From: Picochlorum sp. 'celeri'
Lineage: Eukaryota; Chlorophyta; Trebouxiophyceae
Length of the DNA stretch: 64,000 nucleotides
Reading direction: 5' to 3'
NCBI GenBank assembly: GCA_010909725.1
Contig: JAACMV010000002.1
Location: 930,001-994,000 of the forward strand
In this document: one piece after another, positions 40,878-51,273 of the stretch
Position numbering within the stretch: the stretch's first letter is position 1
Layout of the letters: each line of letters starts with the position of its first letter
Made by a program: the position numbers and the translations under genes
The notes under the pieces: model-generated
What the model was told of the DNA's origin: nothing
The model's input: the letters and a program-made list of their open reading frames with translations, nothing else
Database searches by the model: none

Positions 40878-42333
40878 ATGCAAAGGGACCCAATGGAGGG
40901 TCGTCACGCCAATGATGCGTCGCAAGAGCATGCATACACGGAGGAGGAGACCAACGCACGAGTTTATGATGGTTTTAGGCCAGATGATAAGGCGTCGGTG
41001 GTTTTGGAAAATGTCAAAGTGTTTGATGGAGATCAGGAAGTGTCATTCCAGCCATCATGCTGGAGTCGGTTCAAAGTGCTGATTTGGGGGACAGCGGCGG
41101 TTCTTGTGGTTGCTGCTATTATTGGGCTGTCTGTAGCAATGGTGGAAACGAATAAAAATACGACGACGAATGGTCAGTCTGAAGCAGAGATATTTCCGCC
41201 ACCCGGAGCTCCACCCTACTCACCTGGGATGGAGCCAGAGGAATCCAGTAGTGGTGGTGGTGTAACGCCTGAAGGCGTTCCTATCGTTGTGAAGGAGTCA
41301 TCTGATGAAGATGGAACTTTGGAAATAATGAAAAATCCCCCTTTCAATGTTCCAAATGGGTGGACTGCGTTGTGGTGGGAAGAATTTAATGGCAACAGCC
41401 TTGATCCACGTTGGTGGAATTATCAATATGGATATGGTGAAGCGGAAGGCCTGTGGGCATGGGGTAACGAAGAAGAACAGTTTTACACAGATAGTGAAGC
41501 TAATGTTCAGGTATCAGATGGGACGTTGAAAATTACTGCTCGGCGGGAGGATACTGTCCTGCCGGATGGGTATGTTTTTGAGTACACATCTGGGCGAATC
41601 AACACAAAAGGAAAGGCTGCGTTTTATGGTGGTATGACAACTGCCGATGGAACTCAATGGAATACTGTTAGAATCGAAGCTTCTCTGAAAGCACCGAGGC
41701 CAAGTATGTTGTGAAAATAATGCATGTTGAAAGACATGATTAGTCATAATATTCATCCTTGTCTGTTTTTTTGTGCAGCTGTTGGGTTATGGGCAGCATA
41801 CTGGATGCTGCCGATTGACTTGAGGTATGGCGTGTGGGCATCTTCTGGAGAGATTGATATATACGAAATGAAGAACCAGTTTATCAAGAATAATATGGCT
41901 TTGCATTACGGAGGCCCATGGCCAAAGTACAGTGAAAGGTTTAATGCATATGAAAATAGACCAGGGGGTGGGTCTTTTAGCGAAGATTTTACTGTCGTCA
42001 CCATGGATTGGTCGCCGACAGAAATTCAAAGTACGTGTCTGATGCTCTTATATGTTATTGCATGTCTTCTTAGTTGTTCATTGTTTCACCGCATGGTCTG
42101 CAGTGTCCATGGATGGTGAATTGGCATTCACATTGAAAAGCCAGAGTGTCGACTCGAAGAATGGATGGTACAGTAAAAGTCTGAATGGTGGACCAAACTC
42201 TCCATTCGATATGCCGTTTTACATTATTCTAAATTTAGCAGTAGGGGGTAAATATCCTGGAGATGCAACCCCTGACACATTGACACCAAATACATTTGAG
42301 ATTGATTACATTAGGGTATTTGGAAAGAATTAA
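40878..42333 (+). CDS. Membrane-anchored glycoside hydrolase family 16 (beta-1,3-glucanase-like)
   Basis: Join(40878..41703, 41779..42030, 42104..42333), 435 aa; introns 75 and 73 nt (donors GTATGT, GTACGT). The cytosolic N-terminus (~75 residues) is followed by a signal-anchor helix (VLIWGTAAVLVVAAIIGLSVAMV) and a Pro/Ser-rich stalk, so the catalytic domain faces outside or the Golgi lumen. GH16 features are WWEEFNGNSLDPRWWNY, the catalytic ExDxxE as GEIDIYEM, MALHYGGPWP, and the ending MPFYIILNLAVGG. The fold cleaves or transglycosylates beta-1,3-glucans (laminarin-type) or related polymers. Whether it remodels the own wall or degrades food glucan is not decidable here. Confidence 0.87.
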
Positions 42334-42359
42334 TATTCTCATTCGTTTGTATATTGTGT

Positions 42360-43634
42360 CTATTCCAAATATGTTTTATACGTGCCTCCGAGCATCAATG
42401 TGTTGGGCAAGGGCCCTGCTTTTGGTGCCAAATACGTGACAATTCCCTTGTCCACATCCACATCCTGAACATAGATGAATCCCGCGACATTAGACGACAC
42501 AAGCAGATCAGGAGACGTTGCATGTGACACTGCTACCATAGTAAACATTGTTTCCCTCAAATCAGACACTTTGGTAATCTTCAAAGGGTCAGACACTGAT
42601 GTTGCGCCAATTGGCAATGCAGTGGATGGAGCCTTGGGACCTCCTCCTACTTTATACACCTGCAAGTCTTCAATTTTTGCATTCTGAGACGCCGGATGCA
42701 GTTCTTTTTGGATACCATAAAAATATTCTTCAACCCGTCGTCGCCGAGCGTCGCTTCTGTATTCTTTTGACCGCAGAACTACTCCATCAGACTTTGGTGC
42801 CTTGACTACAGTGATACCCTTTGAACTCAGCGACCTGTTCATCTGACTATGCAACCTATCCTGACCAATCACTAGAACTGTATTTATCTTCAAAGTCTCA
42901 ATTGAATGCAATAACAAGTCATACCCAAGTCCTTCCACCCATCCCATTGAATTGACAATCATTCCAGCAGCTGCAGCTGCTGGGTCCTTTTTGCACCGAT
43001 CTTCCAGCACATCAGCAAGCCTCTCCACGCAGTGCTTATACAACGACGCATTATCACTTGGAGACACTCCTCCATAATAAAACACCACAGGAGGCTCCCC
43101 AGGAAACCCTCCCTCCTCCACATCAACTGGGTTTTCCACGGCACATGCAGCCAGGCACCCAGGCACTGTGAGGGATCCTTGTCCTATATCTACATCCGCA
43201 AATACCGGCCCTTTCCCTGCTCTAACCGCATAATTTAGCAAAATTTTACACAATGTACTCTTCCCCGAATCAGAAGGCCCCACAAGCATCACCCGTGGTG
43301 CTGTACCACCACCAGACAGAGCAGCCTCACGCTGTGCATGCAACACGTCATGAATATTCACATACTGCGCCATTGGAGTTTCCTCAGCCACATAAATTAC
43401 TTCTGGTGTACCGTCCACCTCCAACACACAGCCTTGCCATGAAAATATGGCAATCTTCTGCCCACAAATTTTAGTTTTCTGTCCCAACAACAGTGACGTC
43501 CCAAAAATCTCAGCCTCCCCGTCCTTGAGGGTGACAAAAATATGCTTTGACCATTCCACTTCTACACGAAGCTCATGTCCAGCTAATAATGTATACGTCT
43601 CTGCCATTGAATCAAGTTTTCTGCTGCTCGCCAA
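42360..43634 (-). CDS. CLP1: CLP1 polynucleotide 5'-hydroxyl-kinase
   Basis: Intronless, 424 aa; starts at Met of MASSRKLDSM (the later MAETYTL is an alternative). The N-terminal beta-domain has GEAEIFGTSLL and IFSWQGCVLEVDG. The P-loop kinase domain carries the Walker A GPSDSGKSTLCK, DVDIGQGSLTVPG and VNSMGWVEGLGY. The C-terminal domain begins near EEYFYGI and ends in the family's hydrophobic strands. The order and spacing follow human CLP1, not Grc3/NOL9. CLP1 acts in pre-mRNA cleavage factor II and in tRNA splicing endonuclease complexes in the nucleus. It phosphorylates RNA 5'-OH ends. Confidence 0.9.
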   Translation of the reverse strand: MASSRKLDSMAETYTLLAGHELRVEVEWSKHIFVTLKDGEAEIFGTSLLLGQKTKICGQKIAIFSWQGCVLEVDGTPEVIYVAEETPMAQYVNIHDVLHAQREAALSGGGTAPRVMLVGPSDSGKSTLCKILLNYAVRAGKGPVFADVDIGQGSLTVPGCLAACAVENPVDVEEGGFPGEPPVVFYYGGVSPSDNASLYKHCVERLADVLEDRCKKDPAAAAAGMIVNSMGWVEGLGYDLLLHSIETLKINTVLVIGQDRLHSQMNRSLSSKGITVVKAPKSDGVVLRSKEYRSDARRRRVEEYFYGIQKELHPASQNAKIEDLQVYKVGGGPKAPSTALPIGATSVSDPLKITKVSDLRETMFTMVAVSHATSPDLLVSSNVAGFIYVQDVDVDKGIVTYLAPKAGPLPNTLMLGGTYKTYLE

Positions 43635-43738
43635 TCAATTCTGATTCCGTCAGAATTAAAAAATACCACCGAATAATGCACTATTCGTTGCTCTAGAATC
43701 CTGATGGCTCCTCAATCAACCCCCCTTTTTTTGTGTGA

Positions 43739-43768
43739 ATATTGATTCAACAATTGTTGAATCAATAT
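43739..43768. promoter_or_regulatory. Perfect 30-bp palindrome in CLP1/PEPM divergent promoter
   Basis: The 15-nt half ATATTGATTCAACAA (43739-43753) is followed at once by its exact reverse complement. It lies ~105 bp upstream of the CLP1 start and ~140 bp upstream of the PEP mutase-family start. Spontaneous occurrence of a 15-bp perfect dyad is rare. It may be a dimeric binding site or a cruciform element. Confidence 0.7.
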
Positions 43769-43905
43769 GGGCCATGCATGCAGTTTTCCATGGCGAGGCG
43801 AGAAGAGCAAGTCCGTATTCAGGAATTAAAAAAAAGGATGTGGCAAATCTCCTGACCCGACATGGTTCATGCGAACTGCCGCTATAATCTTTTCCAAGAA
43901 ACGAA

Positions 43906-45081
43906 ATGAATATGCCGAATCAAATTAGTTGCACCGATCGTGTACGATTGGTCAATGCGACCCGCAGTCGCAGGGTTCTCGTCGCGACGAAAGCCATGTC
44001 GGAGAATGGCACACCTCAGAGACCAAAGACGACCATTCACAAGCTTGTTGATTATTTTGGAGCCATTACTGTACCAGGTATGCGATTTGAGCGTTATTAT
44101 AGCGTATTGATGGATCGAGAACGAATTGGAAGGAAGACGTCCATCTAGTGACGAGAGTGACGCCGACTGATTGTGGATGATTGCCCTGTAGGATGCTACG
44201 ATGCTCTCTCTGTGAAAATATTGCAGCAGTCTGGACATCAAGCTGCACTCGTCTCGGGCGCCGCAGTGTCAGCGACGCAGCTTGGTGAGCCTGATCTTGG
44301 TCTCTTGACACCACCTGAAATGGTTCGGCGTACTTCTCAGATTTGTAATTCTGTACCGACGTTCCCTGTCATTGCTGACATCGAGTCTGGTGGGGGAGGT
44401 GTTTTGAATGTGCAGCGGACGATTAAATCATTGATGGCAGCTGGTGCCAGTGGATGCATCTTAGAGGACCAGGCCTGGCCAAAGAGGATGGGGACTATCC
44501 GCTCTGTTGTTCCAAAGGAAGAATTCCTGTCAAAAATTGCTGCAGCTAGACAAGTTATTGGCGATGCAGACTTCTTTTTGGTGGCAAGGACGGACGCTAG
44601 GAATACATCTGCAAAGAGAGGGTTGGAGGAGGCCATGATCAGGGCCAATCTCTTTACCGACGCTGGAGCAGATGCTCATTTGGTAGGAGGATTGAGATCT
44701 ATTGATGAGCTGCGTATGGTAGGTGAGCATACAGGAGGATTGAGGGTTGCGAACATGGTCGAGGGTGGTGTCACTCCAATTTGCAGTACAGCCCAACTCC
44801 AGGATATGGGCTTCCACCTGGTATGCTATCCTCTCTCGTCGCTCTATGCTGCCACTCGTACCTTGGTGGATGTGTATGGTGGTCTTGCAGCCACGGGAAC
44901 AAGTCAAGATAGTTGGGAAAACATGGTGAGTTGGAGGGCGTTCCAAGACATTCTTGGACTGGAGGATAAGTATGCCACAGAAGAACATTTCAATTCTGTT
45001 CAAGGACCAGCATCAAACATTGAGCACAAACTGAGAAAGGTGAAGGGATTGGTGAAGCCTCATACACGCAGTGATAATTGA
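43906..45081 (+). CDS. PEP mutase/isocitrate lyase superfamily enzyme, probably plastid
   Basis: Join(43906..44077, 44192..45081), 353 aa; intron 114 nt (GTATGC...CCTGTAG). The first ~45 residues are Arg/Ser/Thr-rich, transit-like. The TIM-barrel core reads ITVPGCYDALSVKILQQSG, ADIESGGGG (metal-binding acidic pair), CILEDQAWPKRMG, and VARTDAR, all hallmarks of the PEP mutase/isocitrate lyase family. The KKCGH motif of true isocitrate lyases is absent, so it is a non-ICL member such as a carboxyphosphonoenolpyruvate mutase-like or oxaloacetase/dimethylmalate lyase-like enzyme. The C-terminal helix packs as in dimers. The specific substrate is unknown. Confidence 0.85.
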
Positions 45082-45261
45082 TACAATGATGTAGACTGTT
45101 TTTTTCCTTCCTTCTCAACATTGTAGCACCATGATCATGATGTTGATGTAAATGAGATGAGATCTTGAGATTTTAGAATCGTCTGCCATAGGCCTGATGT
45201 CGGGCTGGATGTTCCGTGTCGATCAAAATTAGATTTTCTATCCGTTATATATCCGATAAAG

Positions 45262-46190
45262 ATGGAACGAGTGGCCTCCAGAGCAGTCTCCGTCAGAAAC
45301 GGAACATGTGTGTCTCGGTCGTTTCGGTCTTTGATTTCTCCGCGAATTGTTCGCTGTATGGCGACCAATGATAGAATCAACCATACTATGAACGATTGTG
45401 AAGGATTCGGTATGGATCGTAGGATGCTGATGGCAGCCATCATGTCGGTGGTGGTAGGAGCAGAGGTGGTGCCAGGTGCTCGTGCAGAGGAGCAATACGA
45501 GGCATTCTTTGGTACAGCAGCACCTCCAACAAGCTATGGTGGTTATGGGGGGAATGCAGAGGAAGATGCCAAGTATACATTTGAGTACCCAGCAGGATGG
45601 AAGCCATCAGTTCCAAACAAGACTGAAAAGGGCACTCAGGGCATTGATTGCAGGATTACAAATGTGCGTGTGTGGTGACGGATCATCGTATTTGTGATTT
45701 TTCATCTCATATTGTTGAAATCTATATGTTCTCTTGTGTAGCCGCGTAACAAGGGGCAGACAATTACTGTGATCACCTTTGGTCGTGCTGGAGAGGACAA
45801 TAAATCATTCAGGGTGACAGACATAGACTTGACGATTCAAGGGTTTGCAGGAGCTGACTATGATTTGTACGTGTTTTTGAACAGTGTATTTTTTTGTCTA
45901 CGAGGAGTATATATATGTCGCGCTTCTTTCATCCCTCATCATGTGTATGTGTGCGTGTCTGTAGGCAAGATGCATTGTCCATGGAGTCTAACCGTGTGAA
46001 TACAGAGCGTGAAGTCGAAGGATCACTGTATTACGATGTTGAAATCGACAGCCCAGATGTGACGTACTTGGTATCTGTCACAGTCAAGTATGGAAAAGTG
46101 TTTGCTCTGTTTGTAAAGAGTCCAACAAAGTCATTCACAGCTGATCAGGAGAAATTGAGGCATGTGGTGGAAACCTTCAAGACATTGTAA
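45262..46190 (+). CDS. PsbP-domain protein, thylakoid lumen
   Basis: Join(45262..45663, 45742..45866, 45965..46190), 250 aa; introns 78 and 98 nt (donors GTGCGT, GTACGT). A bipartite targeting sequence is present: an Arg/Ser-rich transit peptide (~1-45), then MDRRMLMAAIMSVVVG with a double Arg and an ARA-EE cleavage site, a Tat-type lumen signal. The mature part follows PsbP: KYTFEYPAGWKPSVPN, VTDIDL, LYYDVEIDSP and the C-terminal strand KVFALFVKSP. PsbP-domain proteins assist photosystem II or NDH assembly and oxygen evolution. This one is a PPL/PPD-like paralogue rather than the abundant 23-kDa PsbP itself, judged from length and insertions. Confidence 0.85.
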
Positions 46191-46242
46191 TGAATAAATT
46201 ACATATAAATAGAATGTGGTTTAATATATACACGACACCGTA

Positions 46243-46900
46243 TCAATCTAGATCTGGCTCGACACATGCCTTCTTTTGTGCATGTTGTCCTTGTGCTTTC
46301 TCCACATGTTCAGGCGTCGTGTTTGGATTCTCCACTCCTGCTTTCATCTTTTTCTTTTGCTTCTTCTTCTCCTGCGCACAGCATGATGCATACCCTCAGT
46401 CACCACTAAAACAATGCAATATCAGCATGCAAACTCACCTTTTGTTTTAATCGTTTCGCCCTTCTAGCCGCAGTCTTGGACTCTTCCTCTGCATTCTTCG
46501 TCTCCATGGATTCTTTAAATGCAGCATTCCGCTCCTCTGCGAGAGCTTCCTCCTCCATGGCCCGTAGCCTCTTCATCTCTCTACTCTTTGAATGCCTATA
46601 CAGATCAAACGTACTCGAATTCGCCCCAGCATTACTTCCCATTACAAAATATTCTCTGTCAGGAACATTCTCCATAATATTCCGTATCTTTGCATCCAAT
46701 TCTTCCGCCTACACAGGTTCAAATCAACACAAACACTGGTAGTTCAAGGGCTCCACAGACACACAACCAACTTTATTATTGTAGGAAACACATACATCTC
46801 TCGCTCGTTTCTCAGCTTCTTCTGGTGTAATAGTATTCTGATACAGAATCATATCCTGCTCATTCGCTCCCTTGGAGCTCTCGTATGGTTGAATTGACAT
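46243..46900 (-). CDS. PRKRIP1-like spliceosomal protein
   Basis: Join(46900..46796, 46708..46439, 46371..46243), 167 aa; introns 87 and 67 nt (donors GTATGT, GTGAGT). The core YFVMGSNAGANSSTFDLYRHSKSRE with the following Glu/Arg helix matches PRKRIP1 block for block ([23 protein letters not shown]-type in animals), so a single-helix protein with a basic C-terminal KKKQKKKMK tail is expected. In structures of the human spliceosome the PRKRIP1 helix bridges U2 snRNP and the Prp19 side in the catalytic C* complex. Nuclear location is likely. The third exon is short and identified only by frame and composition. Confidence 0.82.
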
Positions 46901-47177
46901 TTTCTTTGAATATATTCCTCAACAATGGTCTACGAATGACCTGAATGTGTCACCATAGCAATTGCATATATAAATTCAAGAAAAATATAGCTCTTTTCGG
47001 CGCGCAGGGGACTGTTTGAATGGGTTGGGTATCGTTGACATGTCGTAAATAGATTCATTAAGAAAACACTAGCGTCTGCATGGTATTGGACAATGCAGCG
47101 CTGATTTCTGGATAGATCAATTCCGGATAACGCATGTATTTTTATGATCCGCAATTGAATCTGATACGCCCTCAAGC

Positions 47178-48022
47178 ATGCTCAAACCCGTGATGGCGAC
47201 CCTCTGGGGCATGGAGTATTCAATTCATGGTGAGTTTGAGACCATGCCTATGCAGCATCCATCTCAGCTAATTCGATCATGTGTATTGCAGAATGTCCCA
47301 AGACCCATCGAGATGACGTAGCTTCGATATTTCCCCAAGAGGACATGCAAGGTACGGCATTCTTCTTCTTCTTCTTCTTCTGTGGTTTGTTTGTTTGTAT
47401 ATAGCAGCAGCATGCTGCTCTCTGACTGTACTTCCATCCCAAAAGAACAACTACTACCATGCAAAATATGCAGGTATGTTGATCATACCGACATGCCAAA
47501 AATCTGACGTCAATCTTGTGGCATGGGGAGAACAGGCAGATATTGAGAAGGACCGTTTACTAGAGCGGGTATGTTGTATGTTTCTTCTTCTTCTTCTCTC
47601 GGATGATGAATGCATCAGCACATGCATGAACTGTCTTTATATATAATATCATCGCAAGTTTACCCTCTATATATAAGGAAACCGCCTCTTTCTGATCCTA
47701 TTGTCAATGCTTGAATTGAATGCAGTTTGTACAGTTTGCCTCGTGTGTCTGTGAGTGGTTGATGGACAAGGGATATTGGGCAGATTACATCGATCCCTGC
47801 TCCGGTCTACCGATGATCCACAAGAATGGTAACAATGTATATGGCGAAGTCCAAGGACTGGTCACATTGCTGGGATATCAGACCCAGAATGCCGGATGCT
47901 GTAAAATCATTCTGCATCCAAAGTGGGGATCCTCCGTGTACCCAGCATCATTCTTTACAAAGGCGCCTTTGCATGAGCTTGAAAATGCGATTCGGCATGC
48001 TGAGACTGTTTTAGCACCGTAA
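47178..48022 (+). CDS. MMADHC: MMADHC/CblD-like cobalamin trafficking protein
   Basis: Join(47178..47229, 47292..47351, 47474..47568, 47726..48022), 167 aa; four short exons with GT-AG introns of 62, 122 and 157 nt. Signatures of the family are CPKTHRDDVASIFPQEDMQ, LIIPTCQKS, GYWADYIDPCSGLPMI and NAGCCKIILHPKWGSSVYPASFFT; human MMADHC has the same order (GYWADFIDPSSG, LGCCKVIRHSLWG). The Cys in GCCK lies near the CblC-interacting surface. CblD directs B12 to cytosolic methionine synthase or mitochondrial methylmalonyl-CoA mutase. Its presence implies a B12-using metabolism in this alga. No organellar presequence is evident. It is shorter than the ~296-aa human protein. Confidence 0.87.
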
Positions 48023-48064
48023 TTATATATATAAAATTATTTATGTACGCGAGTGAGTGTCTAT

Positions 48065-50383
48065 ATGGCAGCATTTGAAGAGGTGGGCATTTGCCCTGAA
48101 TTGGTGAATGCTGCATCTGATCTTGGATGGAGGTGCGTCGCCCTATCACAGGTTCATCTATATCTGTGAAATTGTAATATGAATGCATGCATGCGTAGTT
48201 TGCCTACTGATATTCAAGCGGAAGTTGTTCCACTGATTTTGGGTGGAGGGGATGTCATGGCCGCTGCGGAGACAGGATCTGGTAAGACTGGTGCATTTTG
48301 CCTACCTGTTGTTCAGATTGTTCACGAAAGGTTGAGATCGAGGTGCTTGAATGAGGCAGAGGACACGGATGAGGTGCCGACTGCCTGTGTTTTGAGTGCC
48401 CACGACCGGAGTTCTATTGTGGCCATCTCTGAGGATGGTTTGCAATGTCAGGCTCGATCTGATAGGGAGTGGGGTGGCTGTAGAGGAACAGGATGTATAT
48501 ATAAGGAGGGTAAGGCGTATTTTGAGATCACCGTGGAGGATGAAGGGCTTTGTCGTGTTGGGTGGGCAACGCGGCATGGATCATTGGATATTGGGACGGA
48601 TACGCAAAGTTTTGGATACGGTGGCACTGGAAAGAAGAGTCATGGGAAAAAGTTTGAGGATTATGGGGAGTCGTTTGGACTGCATGATGTTATAGGATGC
48701 TGGGTTGATTTGAGTGCCAAGACATTGGGATTTACCAAGAATGGTAGAAATCTTGGTGCAGCGTATACAATTCCAAATGCCCTTGTCAAAATGCCGCTGT
48801 ATCCTGCAGTATGCCTTAAAAATGCACAAGTGTCATTCAACTTTGAGACGAGCAAATTTCCAAAAGGGTATCCGGATGGATGTAGACCTATATGTGATGT
48901 TTGTTTGTTGACAAACCCATTAGAGACATCCAATAACAAAGCAACAACAGATGCTGTTTCGCAGAAATTGCCTGTGGCTCTCATCTTGGAGCCAGTGCGA
49001 GATTTAGCTCAGCAGACAAAAGATGTGATGGAAAATTTCGCTAGACATCTCACGGATCCTGCTGTCCCTGTATCTCTCTTAATTGGAGGAGAGTCGGCAG
49101 CAGCTCAGATCAAGAGCATCCAAGCTGGCGCAGCAATCATTGTTGGGACACCTGGTCGTGTCGCTGATTTGGTTCAGCAAGGTAAACTCGACATATCAGG
49201 GGTCAAGTTTTTTGTGTTGGATGAGGCTGATGCTCTCCTTGAAGCTGGGCACAGGGATGTTATTCTGTCTCTATTTAGAAAGGTTGGCACCTCTGGCACT
49301 GGAATGAACAGGCTGCAGACGCTCTTGTTCTCTGCAACTCTTCATTCTCCCCACGTCATGCGACTCGCAAACGAATTGTGTCAGAATGCGGCGTTCATTG
49401 ATCTCAAAGGGATGAATGCATTGCCAGATGCTGTTGATCATGCCTTGGTTATGGCAGACCCAGAAGAGGATAGGACATGGTTGCAGTCAACACCAAGGGT
49501 ATGGACAGATCGAATGCATGATGTCGATCCTCCATTAGCTCCAAATTCATCAGGGGCTGAGGCCTGGTCGTGTGCAGTCAAATGCTTGAAACCAAGGCTT
49601 TTGCAGCGTCTTATTCATGGTCTGGACATTCAACAGGCATTGATATTTTGTCGAACAAATTTCGACTGCGAGAATTTGGAAGCGTTTATGAATGAAATTG
49701 ATAAAGGAGTAGAAGAATCGCCTGATAAATCGTCAGTCGGCGATAAACGAAAAAGGTCCTCACGATACAGCTGTGCTGTTTTGGCAGGTGCACGGTCCAT
49801 GGATGATAGGAGGGCAGCATTGGATGCCTTTAAAGCAGGTACAATCCGATACCTCATAGCCACTGACGTCGCCGCACGAGGTATCGATGTGTCAGGTCTT
49901 CCTTTTGTGATCAATATGACCCTTCCAGACAAGTGTGAGGATTATGTCCACAGGTCTGGAAGGGTTGGCAGGGCAGATACTCCTGGCCTATGCATCTCCA
50001 TCGTGTCATCTGTCCCGGAAAAGGTGTGGTTCTGTAGAAAAAAAGGCTTAAAACCTTGGTTGAATCCGACCAAAGAAAATACGTCCACGAAAAAGGGAGG
50101 CCACGCCATTTGGTTGCAAGAAAAGCTACTCCTGAGAGATATTGAGGAGAGGCTTGGAACAGGCATTGTCCCACTTCAGAGTGACATGTCCCTTCCCCCT
50201 AGTCTACTCGGATCTCGATATGGAAAAGGAGGTCAGCCAAAGACTGAAGCCGATGCTATCGCGCTCGAGGTGGCAGCCAGGGTGGAAGCATCCAGAGAGT
50301 CTGTCAAAAAGCTTGCTCAACTAGAACACGAGGCACAGCAGACATTTTTCAAACTCCAATCTCTTGGATGGTCACGTTCATGA
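48065..50383 (+). CDS. DDX1: DDX1-type DEAD-box RNA helicase with SPRY insertion
   Basis: Join(48065..48132, 48199..50383), 750 aa, equal to the usual ~740 aa; intron 66 nt. A Q-motif-like start (FEEVGICPELVNAASDLGW) precedes motif I AETGSGKTGAF. A ~190-residue SPRY domain (~residues 100-280, including GWATRHGSLDIGTD and FGYGGTGKKSHG) is inserted between motifs I and Ia, the unique DDX1 design. Motif II is DEAD, motif III SAT, motif V ATDVAARGID, and motif VI reads HRSGRVGRAD, where HRIGRVGR is usual. DDX1 is a nuclear/cytosolic helicase of the tRNA-ligase complex and of double-strand break and RNA processing. It starts 42 bp after MMADHC. Confidence 0.9.
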
Positions 50384-50418
50384 TGGTAGATACATTTAAA
50401 ACAGTATATTATGATACA

Positions 50419-51240
50419 TCACGCAGCGGGCTTGACCCCTCGCATCAAACAGACATAGAAATCATCATCAAACAGCACCTCGACATTTTCAAACCCTGCT
50501 TGTGCCATCACATCCCGCAGGTCGTCCAAAGTTTCGGGAATATCATTCTCCGATACATGCTTCCATACATCTCGTATTTCTTCTTCATTTAAACCCTGAT
50601 ATGCGTGCATACGCTGGTGCCAGTGCTTCTGAACAACGTCTCTGCTATCAGTTCCTGGGAAACGGTTGTACACATCACCATAGTAAAAGAGTCCACCTGG
50701 AGAAGTCCGCTCATATATTCGCTTCACCAATCTTTTCTTTTCGTCCAAAGGAAAGTGGTGCAGAATGAATGTGGCAAAAACAATGTCAAATCTGTCTGCA
50801 TTCCCGTCTTCATGAGAGAGAAACTCCACAAGCTCAGACTCCACCAACTCGACCTCATCAGCCCCGAGTAACGAGCGTTTTGCAATGTTCAAAGCATCCC
50901 TTGATGCATCTACTCCAGTGAAATGTTTCATCGTCAAACCATCCATCCCAGCAAAAACTGAGCTTGGAACATGAGCGTCTCCACACCCTACATCTGCCAC
51001 ATTGCACGCTCCCTGCTTTTTTGACGATCGCAAATCACATTGGACGGCTTCGATGATATTTTGATGGCATAATTCATTATTATCAACCACTGTTCGATAC
51101 ACATGCCACTGCTTTTGAAACAACGAAGCCGTTTCGACACTCACCAACCTCGCGTCCTCCACAGCCGTGTTTGTCATTTTCTTCTTCTTTCTCTGCTCTT
51201 CAGTTTTTATATCTGCAACTCTGTGGTCTGGACCAATCAA
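50419..51240 (-). CDS. Class I SAM-dependent methyltransferase
   Basis: 273 aa from the ATG at 51240; Met22 (51177) follows a KKKK stretch and is an equal start. Rossmann-type motifs are NVADVGCGDAHVPSS (motif I, with Asp and a Gly-Cys-Gly pair), FTGVDASRDALNIAKRSL (motif Post I, the SAM-adenosine acidic residue), and DRFDIVFATFILHHFP (motif II). PGGLFYYGDVYNRFP follows as motif III. No substrate domain is recognised; the family includes small-molecule and protein methyltransferases. Location probably cytosolic. It is convergent with DDX1, 35 bp between stops. Confidence 0.8.
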   Translation of the reverse strand: MIGPDHRVADIKTEEQRKKKKMTNTAVEDARLVSVETASLFQKQWHVYRTVVDNNELCHQNIIEAVQCDLRSSKKQGACNVADVGCGDAHVPSSVFAGMDGLTMKHFTGVDASRDALNIAKRSLLGADEVELVESELVEFLSHEDGNADRFDIVFATFILHHFPLDEKKRLVKRIYERTSPGGLFYYGDVYNRFPGTDSRDVVQKHWHQRMHAYQGLNEEEIRDVWKHVSENDIPETLDDLRDVMAQAGFENVEVLFDDDFYVCLMRGVKPAA

Positions 51241-51273
51241 TTCTTGTGATGAAACAGTACAGATGTCGATTAA

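Noticed and set aside
42360..43634. Interpretation of the kinase as Grc3/NOL9, the LAS1 partner, forming a LAS1 cluster
   Set aside because: The N-terminal IFGTSLL, Walker A GPSDSGKS and EEYFYGI C-terminal region follow CLP1, so there is no LAS1-Grc3 pair here.
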